NCBI GenBank assembly: GCA_023014335.1 | Contig: JAECYW010000027.1 | Location: 310,001 to 374,000 of the forward strand | From: Galerina marginata | Taxonomy: Eukaryota > Basidiomycota > Agaricomycetes > Agaricales > Galerinaceae | Length of the DNA: 64,000 nucleotides | Direction of reading: 5' to 3' | Part shown: positions 11,201 through 21,683 of the stretch, piece after piece | Layout: each line of letters opens with the position of its first letter | How positions within the stretch are numbered: the first letter of the stretch is position 1 | Position numbers and translations under genes: made by a program | The notes under the pieces: generated by a model | Databases searched by the model: none | The model's input: the letters and a program-made list of their open reading frames with translations, nothing else | What the model was told of the DNA's origin: nothing

Positions 11201-14200
11201 AATATTGTCTCGACAATCTTTGATAATATTTTTCCATCCATGTCCTGTCTTATTTATGGCTGGTCTGACTCTATCAACAATATCAGATTTTTCTATATTG
11301 CAATTGCTGGTCCAGCCACAATCTCTTAATATTTTACTTGCTTCTTCTTGTTGCATTACTCTCTTCATTGTATCTTCCCCAATTCTATCATATAAAGGTT
11401 TATTTTTATTATTGGTATTTGTGTAGTCATTGTCATAGACATCTTCTTCATCTGAGCAATCACTGCTATCCTCACTGCTGTATCCACTCATCATAGCTGC
11501 TTTTTTAGTTTTACGATTAAGTTCACTATGAAAATCGTCTCTAGCATCTAAACATTCATATTTTAGATTAAAATTTGATATATATTTATAATCTTCTGGT
11601 TCAAAGTCATATTCAACAAAAGCATCATCCCATGTCTGAATAGATGATTTTAGATCCCTTCCAGTTCTCCATGGTTTAAATAAAGTTAACATTGTCATAC
11701 AATAATATTCTCTATCACCATGATCAGGCCGAGGCAAAGAGCCACCTATAAAATTTGGTACCATATGAGATATGTTGTCCATATTACAAGACACTTCATG
11801 TGTTAAATATAAAGGATGATTTGGCAAAAAAGGTTGATAAATTTTTGATGTTAGCAAATCTATATCTTCCCATTCAGTTTCAGAATCTTCTTTTGAAGAT
11901 GGCCTGTTATTTTCTAAAGATAAGGCAAACAATTCAATTTGCTTTTTTGTTCGTCTTTTTTTCTTATAAGTTTGAATCCACTGAAATAAACTCATTGAAG
12001 AATAACATGAAGGTCTGTATTTGTAGTCGTCCACAAGTGATTTTCCTACATAACTCCCATTCTCTAAACCTATTACAACATTATCATCATCTAGCATTCT
12101 ATATTCACCTTCATTTATATTACGATTATTACTGGTATTTTCATTTTTTTCATTTTTTATATTATCATCTAATATAAGATTTTGACTATTTTTATCATTG
12201 TCTGTCCAAGCACGATAGACATCAGATACATAACTTTTCCACCAGAAAGGTACAAATTCATGGCTGGTATAATGATCTGGATTTCCAAGAAGATATAAAC
12301 ATGCCATAGGACTTCCAATTTCCATTTTAGATGTTAAAGCATTAACTATTTTAAGAATAAGCTTTCTTGCAGCTTCACCAGCCTTAATATCACCTCCGAG
12401 CAACTCAGAGTTTTTTGAATATATATCATATGCGGAAGAAAAAATCTGATGTGTTTTCAAAGTAGGCTTAGTCACATAATCTGTTACATATGAAATAATA
12501 GCTTTTATAGATGTTCCAGATAATAGACTTGTAACATCACTATTACACCGTAACAAATAAGTTAAACAAGGGGTGAAAGTGTTCATCATTGGTTCTAATT
12601 TTTTCATGAAAATGTGACCATCATCTTCATTGATTTCTGTATGTGCTCTTACTTCTCTAGGAAAACGAGCCATACACACACCGTCACGATTAAGACAGCC
12701 TTTAGCTCCATTTCTCAAAGCTTTTCCTATAGGGCTTTCTACCTCATGATCTTGCTGTGTTTCATTTTCAAGATTGATATTTTGCTTGAATTTTTTATTT
12801 TTTATTTTTGTATTGGAAGAAGCACGACATTTATGAATATTTGACCGAAGCAGCAAATCATCTACGGTAAGTTTATAAGATTCCCACCATTTTCTTGTTT
12901 TGATACAATCTTTGCATTTATCTTTTTCGGAATCTACACTGCAGTTTTTGTTACACTCCTGTAAAGGTGGTGATTCTGGTAATGTTTGCGTAGGATCACA
13001 ATACAATATTTGATCTTCTTTTTCACAGATTTCAGTTGGCTTATTTATTTTATGTATACCAGCCATATTATAATTACCAAGTGGGATTTTTTCTTTTACT
13101 TTTTCCATAGAACCAGTTAAAAATTCACCCATATGCACACCTTCTAAATATGCAACAAGCTGCTTTTGAAACTCTGAATCTCCATTCATAATTTTATCTC
13201 TAATTTCCTGTGGAGAAAAGGCTCCTGATATCCAAAGCATCATATGTAAGTGCAAAGTCAATCTTCCTTGTTGTTCTACCGTTCCGTAATATGCAGCAGT
13301 ATCTCCATAAATTCCTGGATGTGATTCTCCAACACCAAGGACATGTTTAATTATTAATTTGACCATAAAGTCAAAAAACTTGGCAGCTGCAACTGGATTT
13401 GAAAGAACTAATAAATCCCGTTCAGCTGCTGATCTTAGATCTGGTTTAAATTCAATATCCTTGTCAGCATAATAAAGACAAATAGGATGACGATTATCAG
13501 CTGGTGAAAAGGTTATAAACCATGATGGTGCCCCTTTGAAACCTACTAATGACCATATTTCATTTCGCATATATTTTTTACTTGTCAATGAACCTTTGAC
13601 ATGTCCTCCAACATGATCAAGTTCATCTAATATACTAAAACATAGTTTCTCAGCTTCAGTTTCAGGAATCACACGTTCACCTGCTGCCATTCTTGTTGAC
13701 ATAGATTTTAATAATTGAGAATCTATACTTAACAATCGTCTAGATATTGCATCAAATTTCTGTCGCTTGGCTAACAAAAAACTTCCAGTCACACTGTTTT
13801 TGATCTGCTCATGATTAAATGCAATTATGGGAAAATAAAGATCCTTTTGAAATCGTTTATCATGATACATTAACAGCATTTTTTTATGTTCTGCTTCTGA
13901 AACTTTACGAAAGTGTCTCTTTTGGCCAAGACCACCTTTACCGTAAGGAAACAGCCATGGAAACATTTGGGGATAAATCTGAGGATTGTCATACATTGAC
14001 TGTGGAGTTTCGTCATGTCCAATAGCAAGTGATTTTCCTCCATTTTCTAGATGTCTAAGTGCTCGAATTTTTAATTGTTTCATAGTCATGTTTTCATATT
14101 CATCTCCAGTAAGACCATGGACTGTAAATGGACATTCACCTTCTTCTGTGCCATCTTCTAATTCATTGTCAAATTTACTCATTGCACTTGCAATTTTGTT

Positions 14201-16210
14201 TGTGTCACTATCTGAATGTCTATAGTCAACTATAACAGGTACTCCTTCTAATGGATAATTTTCCAAGTTCTCTTTAGAAATCATTAAATCGGCATAGTCA
14301 ACATGATTAAGTTTTAACCATTCAAGTGCAATTGCTACTTTATTACGTCTAACAAGCATGGGTGTTCGTTTATAATCATCATCTGTAGGCTTAGCACTGC
14401 CAATAAAAACAAATGCAAGTACTTCACTCAGTTCTTCTTTACTTGGTGGCAACTGATTATATACTTTTACAGTAGGATTAGAGAACATAATGCAATTTGC
14501 AATCATTTTAGCTCTTCCTGAAGAGACTCGCACAAGACATCGATTATGCCTTATACGTGCTATCATCATTTGTTCTGCAAATGTAAGATCTTGTAACTCA
14601 ATAGGAACTTCCCCAATCCACATTCCATTTGCTAGTGAAAATGCAGGAATCTTTTTTTTTTTCAGAGATACTTTGCATGCCTCACATATATGGGAACAAT
14701 TTTTATCAATAATAAAGCCATCTAATTCTTCTATTGGAGTATTTTGATTTTTTCTTTCTTTTCTCGTTATATTTTCAGATATTAGTATATTAAAATCTAA
14801 ATTGGTATCTTCCATTAAAGTCAACTCACACAATTTATGAAGTCTCCCACATACCGCACATCCAGCTTCTTCAAATTGCGAAGGTTCAATATCTTTACAA
14901 TAATTAGATATTATTGTTTTTACAAGTTCAGGTGATGGGGGAGAAGGTGGAAATAATACATTAGAATTTTTTATTTCCTGTGAAAATTTATTTCTGACCA
15001 AATTATTACTGTTATACTTGCTTTTGGTTGTTTTGGTTGTTTTAGATCCTTTTTTCCAATTGTAATCTATACTTTTTTTATTTGCATGTCGCTTCTGGCA
15101 GGATGATCCAGCTTTTTCTCTCCATTTCTTACATTTCACTTTATTGCGGTCAGCATTCGATTCAATGGGCTGAAATATAGCAAAATGAGATGGGCATTCA
15201 GCACAATAGTGTTGCTTTAGTTTAATTGTGTTTTCTTCTTTAGTCTGTCTTTTATTTATTGTTATCCCATGAAGTTTCATAATAACAGTAAGTGTAGCTC
15301 TATTTATCACAGTAGAAAGTGTATCAAGTGGAAGTTGGGTTGCAATGTAATTTTTATTTTCTAGCATAATATTTTTAAGATTGCGATTGTCTGTATAACA
15401 GACAAACGTATATTGTATTCCCGTCTTAAATATATAATCTTGAGGTGCAAAAACCCAGTCTGTTAATTGTTCTTCAGTCAATGTGTTTATATGTTTTGAT
15501 CCACCACCAGACAATACATCATCATTTATTATTTCTGGTATATTGGCTTCATAATCAGATGCCGAAAACAGTGCATATGCCTCAGCTGCTTTAACATGAT
15601 CAAAAATTGTTCCATTATATAAACTGTGTTTTATTATACACAGGTTTGATTTGTAGCCTTCAAATAGATATGAAATAAATGAATTTATTGATAAATCAGT
15701 AGATGGAGTAGACTTAAATCGTACATTGGTTATAATACCAGCAAAATCATTAGAATGCATAATATACCTCGACATAAACATTTTTATATGATAAATAATG
15801 CAGCCTATTCGTTCATACATTTGGTCTTGGAGACGGAAGTCAATAGGACTATATATTGATATATGCGCGATATTATGGAACCATGCAGATAACAATCTTG
15901 CCAAATTTTTAAAGTGGTAGACTAAAACAAGAATTGGATCAGACATTGGATCAGAATCAATATTACAGTGAAATAAAAATGACCGGTTAGTTATAAACTT
16001 TATTTGTAGAATCATAGGATTATATGCGATTATTTTTCTTGTAATGCAACTATATTTTGGCCTTGACAATGACTCGCCACCATCATTAAAAAAATCTACT
16101 ATAGATGTTTGATTTTTCGACACTTTATGCGGTATATTGTAAACTGCATCATGCAGTGATATTGAAATATACAAACCATAAGCATGGTCTGTATCGAAAG
16201 GAACATGCAA
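8240..16210 (-). CDS. Helitron replicase-helicase (RepHel) with C-terminal USP-like protease domain
   Basis: A single uninterrupted frame of 2,656 codons that drives rolling-circle transposition. Domains in order: N-terminal repeats; DUF6570-like region (about residues 570-690, starting ANGMWIGEVP); Helitron_like_N Rep with two-His motif HLHMMLW near 987 and catalytic tyrosines in SYVTDYVTK near 1240/1244; PIF1-type SF1 helicase with Walker A GGMGGTGKTQ near 1769 and Walker B VDEVSM near 1848; then a papain-fold tail with Cys box NYSCSYDALF near 2387 and His box GAHFVSRIVD near 2595 followed by W..HDG, which looks more like a USP (C19) than an OTU protease. The true start is unresolved: the frame given begins at TTG and stays open upstream to about 16395 without ATG, so an upstream exon is likely. 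It is very AT-rich and intronless, unlike every other gene in the element. Confidence 0.92.
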   Translation of the reverse strand: MHVPFDTDHAYGLYISISLHDAVYNIPHKVSKNQTSIVDFFNDGGESLSRPKYSCITRKIIAYNPMILQIKFITNRSFLFHCNIDSDPMSDPILVLVYHFKNLARLLSAWFHNIAHISIYSPIDFRLQDQMYERIGCIIYHIKMFMSRYIMHSNDFAGIITNVRFKSTPSTDLSINSFISYLFEGYKSNLCIIKHSLYNGTIFDHVKAAEAYALFSASDYEANIPEIINDDVLSGGGSKHINTLTEEQLTDWVFAPQDYIFKTGIQYTFVCYTDNRNLKNIMLENKNYIATQLPLDTLSTVINRATLTVIMKLHGITINKRQTKEENTIKLKQHYCAECPSHFAIFQPIESNADRNKVKCKKWREKAGSSCQKRHANKKSIDYNWKKGSKTTKTTKSKYNSNNLVRNKFSQEIKNSNVLFPPSPPSPELVKTIISNYCKDIEPSQFEEAGCAVCGRLHKLCELTLMEDTNLDFNILISENITRKERKNQNTPIEELDGFIIDKNCSHICEACKVSLKKKKIPAFSLANGMWIGEVPIELQDLTFAEQMMIARIRHNRCLVRVSSGRAKMIANCIMFSNPTVKVYNQLPPSKEELSEVLAFVFIGSAKPTDDDYKRTPMLVRRNKVAIALEWLKLNHVDYADLMISKENLENYPLEGVPVIVDYRHSDSDTNKIASAMSKFDNELEDGTEEGECPFTVHGLTGDEYENMTMKQLKIRALRHLENGGKSLAIGHDETPQSMYDNPQIYPQMFPWLFPYGKGGLGQKRHFRKVSEAEHKKMLLMYHDKRFQKDLYFPIIAFNHEQIKNSVTGSFLLAKRQKFDAISRRLLSIDSQLLKSMSTRMAAGERVIPETEAEKLCFSILDELDHVGGHVKGSLTSKKYMRNEIWSLVGFKGAPSWFITFSPADNRHPICLYYADKDIEFKPDLRSAAERDLLVLSNPVAAAKFFDFMVKLIIKHVLGVGESHPGIYGDTAAYYGTVEQQGRLTLHLHMMLWISGAFSPQEIRDKIMNGDSEFQKQLVAYLEGVHMGEFLTGSMEKVKEKIPLGNYNMAGIHKINKPTEICEKEDQILYCDPTQTLPESPPLQECNKNCSVDSEKDKCKDCIKTRKWWESYKLTVDDLLLRSNIHKCRASSNTKIKNKKFKQNINLENETQQDHEVESPIGKALRNGAKGCLNRDGVCMARFPREVRAHTEINEDDGHIFMKKLEPMMNTFTPCLTYLLRCNSDVTSLLSGTSIKAIISYVTDYVTKPTLKTHQIFSSAYDIYSKNSELLGGDIKAGEAARKLILKIVNALTSKMEIGSPMACLYLLGNPDHYTSHEFVPFWWKSYVSDVYRAWTDNDKNSQNLILDDNIKNEKNENTSNNRNINEGEYRMLDDDNVVIGLENGSYVGKSLVDDYKYRPSCYSSMSLFQWIQTYKKKRRTKKQIELFALSLENNRPSSKEDSETEWEDIDLLTSKIYQPFLPNHPLYLTHEVSCNMDNISHMVPNFIGGSLPRPDHGDREYYCMTMLTLFKPWRTGRDLKSSIQTWDDAFVEYDFEPEDYKYISNFNLKYECLDARDDFHSELNRKTKKAAMMSGYSSEDSSDCSDEEDVYDNDYTNTNNKNKPLYDRIGEDTMKRVMQQEEASKILRDCGWTSNCNIEKSDIVDRVRPAINKTGHGWKNIIKDCRDNILKARQANLTAFSASKTTNILEESINCNKSEGQVKIVDAEYFRHDFKAKKQQTNKIINEVAVEFNLNKEQNRAFRIIANHAASISPDQLKMYLGGMGGTGKTQVIKALISMFEKKKESHRFIVLAPTGTAAALLNGSTYHSALGIRIKGAKEAGMNQSTVNTINELRAKLAGVEYIFVDEVSMISCHELYAISARLAELTNIHDKSFGGINIIFAGDFAQLPPVGGEYLYSHNVAKEQRPGMTIRQQESMIGKVLWQQITTVVILKQNMRQISQTKEDAKLRTALENMRYASCTGEDIAFLRTRIAGHAEGRPKLTDPKFRNVSIITAWNAQKDRINDLGSKRFAQDTGQELEHFYAIDNLSNEDKSQNKSKRGKNKNKKSKTIVKLTSRQKEVLWDSEPCTSGHIAGKLSLCLGLPIMIRNNDATELCITKGQEGYVCGWNSNISPDGKQCLETLFVKLIKPPKIISIPGLPENVVPIPKSMHPVSCKMPDDSIIPIQRTQVVVLPNFAMTDYASQGKTREFNVVDLGHCKSHQSYYTCLSRSASAEGTVLIQGFDSNKITRGIHGFLRQEFRELEILNHITKLKYENKLPDSVHGILRNPLIQKFQLWKEFNHEELDLHPALKLFTSDNKIKDEEHNAMWDENLNLAMSLIQLENTQKKKKKTKYDTFAERQHSDILNPESVKRPTKRMRVDQRNLDVSGGPQGLIWDSINYSCSYDALFTIIYNVWKENPAGWTSELSDCSIYMDQLCQMYYHILNKQIDFEVGRNAIRNALYKDEPDSFPLGAVNTYISLLMAKMFGEKTYGTTKIQCSNIMCNYVQRDVHLYLSSLTTLHNNSYLQEATTFTLDEALKLRTNSISRRQCNVCHRNGIVSYLKYVSIIDELPQFIAIGIEDPTVKPNLELKFENNEGYSTLTLCGLIYGGGAHFVSRIVDRSGMIWFHDGIATGSQCRPEKRVDLLSDLDWLRHYETKRLLYCLYQANNMYSE

Positions 16211-16320
16211 GCTACCACTATAATCTGCATCATCGAAAGGATCATGCAGACTATGGCTGTAGTTGTCATCGAAGGGAATATACAGACTACAACTGTAGTC
16301 CGCATCGAGATAAGAGTAAA
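16180..16320 (-). repeat. Imperfect tandem repeats at the RepHel N-terminus
   Basis: Three to four copies of a 36-39 bp unit containing ATCGAAAGGA.CATGCAGAC. In the RepHel frame they encode repeats such as SLHDPFDDADYSG and SLHVPFDTDHAYG (about 13 residues). They straddle the point where the start codon should be. Confidence 0.6.
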
Positions 16321-16715
16321 CCTGTGGGTCAGAGTTGCATTTTGTATCAAGGGTAGTATAAGCCTTGACGCAATTTGTTCCGTCGACCCACTAATCCAAA
16401 GTCAGATTCAAATATATGTTGGCATTAAACCTGCAACTCACTTCCGTGTACATTACAGACCATGACAGCAGCATCAAACTCCAGATCATATATTGGATAA
16501 GTGTGCATGGATGCATGATGTCGAGCAAGCAAAGTGTGGGGCATATAAATGGTCAAAGGAAAGAAGATGATTACGGAATATTTCCATAATCGTAAATTGA
16601 ACTTAATACACGTGACTAAAATCATTACGTGATTGAGAATATTCTGAATAAGGATATGGAAAGCAAAGCAATAATTTATAGTTACAAAGACTAAGGACGC
16701 ATTACATTACAATAT
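16211..16715. other. Spacer between RepHel and the cargo genes
   Basis: Beyond the repeat tract nothing coding is seen. The RepHel frame closes at a TAG near 16395. The AT-rich character ends around 16.5-16.7 kb, close to the 3' end of the first cargo gene. Confidence 0.4.
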
Positions 16716-19700
16716 TTAACTACAGATCAGTTTACTATTTAATGCTCGAACAAACTTGCATAAAATATTTTCTATATTTATATTGTCCAAGGCGATCATA
16801 TTGCACCTCTCCACTCCAAGGCATGATCGGACAAAAGAGCTACTCCTTTGAAATGCTTTTGCGCAGTTCGAAATTTCCGTTTTAGATACTGATCCACCTT
16901 GCGTGACTTTGCGTGATGGAATAAGTGCAAGTTTCTCAAATGCGGCTACTGGACCTTTATTGATAAGTCGAATGACATCAACGATCTCTGCCTCTGTAGG
17001 CGTTAACACCTTTCCAGTATACACATAATCGGCAGACAGAAGGTAACCGGCTAATGGTCCAAGTTCTGGAAAACGCGACAGATCTCCAGGGGGCCTAAAA
17101 TATGTATAACACTCCATAAACGAAAGAGGCTCATCACGATCAATTCCAGGCCATCGGTATTGCTGTAACTTTTCCCAATAAATAGTTACAAGATTCTGGA
17201 CCTTTTCCCGGTCTGATTTCTTGCAATTAAATCGACCATATGCAGCTGGGTTACAAAAATAACGCGCATTAACATTCCCAACCTCCTCGCAAGCAGCCTG
17301 ATAATCATGTGGAGAAGAAAAGACCGTCCTTCCCGTCCTGGAAAATTCAGTACCAAAAGAGATGCTTCGGCCGATTAGGGCACTAAAGACACCAGAAATG
17401 GTATCAACAATATTCAGCGAAAATGGACCTGGATCCTGACGCATGTGAATCCTTGTAGGCTGGTATTCGCGGAAAGGAGAGTAATAATCTGGATTGTCTC
17501 GTAGAGCATCGGAAAGAGCAATGTTTGCGATCGAGGCGTTATTAACGACCACCTCGAAGGAGTCTACAACAAACTGCTTGAAACAATCAACCTGAGAATT
17601 TATGACTTCACATAATCGGTCGTTTGCAGCATCTATCGGTAATGAACTTGCACCGGGAGAAAGTATTCGATAAGTTGTTTTCCCGGAGAAGTAATCATCC
17701 ATTAAGGACGACAAACGACTGAGCTTCTGCCTAACCGGCGAGCTGTTGTCGTATAATGGGTGATTAGGAAAGTCAGGCCTGCAGGAGTTGAAGACGACAG
17801 GTCCATTTCCTCTAAACGAACTTTTGCCAACACTCTGATAGATTTTCCAAGTAACATCCAACATAAGCATGTCGTGCCCAAAGTCTCTGAGCAACAAGTG
17901 TATGAAGTATGCCCGCCATAGCATATCCTTGTCATCTTGGAATCCTATCCAACTGGAAAGCACTGCCGTAACAGAGTCCACGATTTTAGAGTACCGATGT
18001 TCTCGGTCTCTTATATAGGTGTCAAGATTGAGAGTGCAACGAGCATCGGGAATATTGATCATATAATCGTGGGCAATAAACGTCGCTTGTGCATTGCGCT
18101 GCTCAAGACTTGCGTTAATTCTCTGTATCAGCCGGCCGAGCCACGGCACCCGTTTTATATCGGGGTGTTCAAGCAATCCACGAACCTCATTGGGAATAAA
18201 GAGGTGTAGCCAAACCCAATAAGTGTAGAATGAGAACATAAGGATAGACCTCTGCCTCCGGATAAGAAGGGCATTTAATCTCTCATTTGCTTGATAGGCC
18301 TGCAAGCCCAACCAGCCTGACTTGAAAGTAGCAATTGAATTGGCATCCAGGGGGTGATTAACGATTGCTTGGTGGAATTCAGACATGGCTGCAGTGCAAG
18401 TGTTCATTTCGAAGCCATCTGTACATGCAGATAGCTCTATAACACTCTTTTGGACCTCCAAAAGCTCAGAGGCTACAGCATCATGTGTTACCGTTTTCAG
18501 ATAAAAAGGCAGGTCTAATTTCAAAGAAGGTCGTTACTAATTACTGGTGATTAATTACCATTATACCCACCAGCATGAACTTTGTGCACCACGACGTTAG
18601 AATCCTCCTTACCGGACTCAAACGGTTCATCGTCGCTTTCGTCTACAACCCACGGATGATCAGCAGTTCCGTTCGACATATTGAAATGAGGAGCTGAATT
18701 GGTTTGGGAACGTGTAGAGCGACTGCAACTGGCGCCGTCACTTGGTTTGAAACCAGAAACAAGTCTGGCGTAATCATCGCCAGTCCAAGATACGCGAGAC
18801 AAGCCTGGCACAGTAACGACAGATCAATTATATTGAACAACTGACTAATTATGGAGAAACATACCTTCGCGGTTAATCTCAGAGCTTGCATTCGCATGAA
18901 AGGTCTTCTGTTTCTTAGCAGGCGGCTGAAGGTCTATTGGACGTATTAAGCGTAATGACAAATAAATATTCATAAGGCAACTTACTAGACGCCCCTAATG
19001 TATCGTTCTCCGGAGGAGGCTGTGGCTCACCGGGGATCGATGCTGAAGACCCGTTATCAACAGACCCGACAGTCGGCAGCGAAGAAGCAGAAGATGGTAC
19101 AGATTGACCGGACGAAGACATTATAGTGCTTGGCCCAACAACATATGGAAACGAAACCGGACCAGATGACGATGAAGCCAACACTGAACTTGTGCCAGCG
19201 GGTTGAGCAGTAGGCAAACGTGCTTCCGTGCGTGTTGCACTTGCCATGGTTGGAAGAGACAAAGGAGTTTGGCTAGTGCCCGAAGCGACGATCGGGGGAG
19301 GATAGACGGAAGTCGATACGAATGGACGAGGCAAAGACGACGGATCGCCTGGATCAACGGTCGGCAGAGAGGGAACTGTCACTGACGAGGCTGATACGGC
19401 GCTTGCAGCGTGTAGTGCATCTTGTGGTTGATCAGCAGCATCAGGCTGAAACGCATTGAATGCAGATGTCAAGTTACTGGCAGGTGAGTATTCGATTGCC
19501 GCTGTCGAGATAGGATTAGCAGAAGTTGATGGCGCGGGTGCAGCTGGTGCTGATGTTGTCGGCGCAGCGTTAGCAAACCCGCCTCCCTTCCCCGACCCGC
19601 CAGCCCTCTCTGAGACTTTTTTGTTCTTCTTGCCAGAACGCTTGCGTGGCTTATCCACTGTGAATAATTTAAACGAAGAGAAATCAAGCAACGAAAAAGA

Positions 19701-21683
19701 GAACCCATGTAGAAAACCCACCTTTCTTCTTCGTCCCCTCCCTGGGTTTTTTCGTTTTTTCACTAACGACAATAGTGTCTTCTTCGTACATGTCGAGGTT
19801 AAGGTGACAAACCGCATACGGAATGTGAGAGCCGTAGTGTTTGCAAAATGATGCCCAAGAGGCATAGCGCTGGGCAAGGAGAAGGCGCTGAGAAGATAGA
19901 TCTGTATTATCAACGAGATCGGACTCCTCAATATGATCAGGTGCGTCAATTTGTCGCCAACCTGGGCCCAATGCCCAAGGACCCAATCGTCTACGAACAC
20001 CATCATCGGAGGTATACGAAAACGAATTCAGAAAGGCGTCGCTATCCACCTTAGCACCCATTGAAGCGTCAAGGCTACGGAGTACAAATACGACCATGCA
20101 CAAAAGTGCACGACAGATGAATGTCATTAAGGCCTTCCGGGTCATGACAACCAATCCATCTTTCGCAAAAGTCGAATGAACGCACGACCATTCTCCTGGC
20201 AAAACGCTGAAAATAGAACAAAAATTGGAATTAAACCCTCGAAACATATATGTTGATATCTAAACGACTTACTCTGTAGCGACTGCCTCCGGTGGTACAG
20301 ACAATGCATCCCCTTGAGCAAGAGCGGCTAGAGGCCACTTCTGCTTACGATGAGTCATACCCGAGGGCGGATAAGAAATCAAAGCCACTCGAGTAGGCCA
20401 ATTCATTTCATTATCGTCGAAATCAGGAGGCGCAATAGGAGGCGAGCTTCCATGACGGCGAAGTCCACTGAAACAGGTGGAAGAAAATTCTGTATTTTCC
20501 ACAAATATACCAGGATATAGTATGAAGAAACGTCCGGGGTCAAAGCTTGTAGGTAAATCAGAGACCATCGTCATGTTGGTCATGTAAGCCAGATGGTCTT
20601 TTTTATCCTTATGTTCTTCTCCAGCGTCGCCCATCGAGGCCCCGAGAGTATCGGCTAACCGAAGTATCCACGTAAGTAATGAATCAAATCGTACAAAAAA
20701 TTATCCAAATACTCACTGCAGGATCCCTTTTGCGCCTTCGCGAAATTGATCTGCGCAGAGCCATAAGCCACGTTCCACGAAACACCAAGTGCCGGGATAT
20801 TGAGAAGCAGATAGTTTGTAGTTATGTTATCAAGAACTTCAGGAGGGCCGGCCGCGAGATTTGTCATGGCCATCTCGGAAGTAACCTACAGAAAGAGAAG
20901 AAAGAAAAGAAAAACAAATTATAAACCAGAAGAAGGAATAAGTGAAACAAAACCGCTTACACTGAGCAAGTTCTGCCTCATACTGAGAGTAGCAGACGAC
21001 TTATCCTTCACCTTCCCGTCTGCGCATGGTGCAGTGACAGAGTTCGGACCCTCGTGAGACAACCCATAACTGTAGCATCTGCCGTTGCGAACACTTGTAG
21101 GATCTGTTCGTTCAAAAGCGGTGCCACCAGAGAGGATGCCCTCTAACATGGTGGGGAAACCGCTTGACCTGGACTCGCGAGGACCGAGACATTCGTTGCG
21201 GACGACATTCCTGGCGCGTTCCTTGAGGCTGTCGCTAAAAATATTCCTGTAATGAATCTCCAGTTTAGCGGATAACGCGGACGTTGAAGGAAAGAACTCA
21301 CCCGCCCTTAACCCATAGAACAGGAACGTCTAATTCCCCAGAAGAAGGAGACGTATAAAGACGTACAAACATCATATCACCCTCGCTAAGCATAAAAAAA
21401 CCTAAGGCGCCCGAGTAGGTACGTTATAGAAATAAAAAAAAAGGGGGGGGGTGGACGGACCTTCCGCCAAGGCGTCTTCCCGACTACCTGTGCAGACCTT
21501 CAACCGGTCCTCGATCTCGAGAACATGCTCCATTGCAGCAGGAGAGCCGTCCGCAAGGTAAAAATACGACCTCCCATTGCCAGGGTTCTTGGGGTGACGG
21601 ACAGTCTCGTAGATATCGGGCAACTCAGAAGGACGGTTCCATGCGACTCTGATGTCGTCGGAACCAATCGCTGACATGGTCAT
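16716..21683 (-). CDS. Large cargo protein with 2OG-Fe(II) dioxygenase-like pattern (1,472 aa)
   Basis: Ten exons joined by hand: 21683-21461, 21401-21302, 21246-20961, 20885-20717, 20654-20273, 20206-19722, 19657-18986, 18933-18865, 18804-18571, 18514-16716. The sum is 4,419 nt, exactly in frame, and every junction is GT-AG. About residues 274-355 show H-K-D, then GRFFILYPGIF, then FSGLRRHGSSPP 53 residues after the first His, then RVALISYPP 21 residues later. That is the HxD...H...R layout of a double-stranded beta-helix 2OG-Fe(II) dioxygenase, and the HG..PP context resembles fungal TET/JBP-like proteins. A basic, then Ser/Pro/Ala-rich linker spans about 540-790, and a ~600-residue C-terminal domain is unrecognised. 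The activity (possibly 5-methylcytosine oxidation) is inference. TET/JBP genes are known to travel with fungal transposons, KDZ in particular. Confidence 0.7.
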
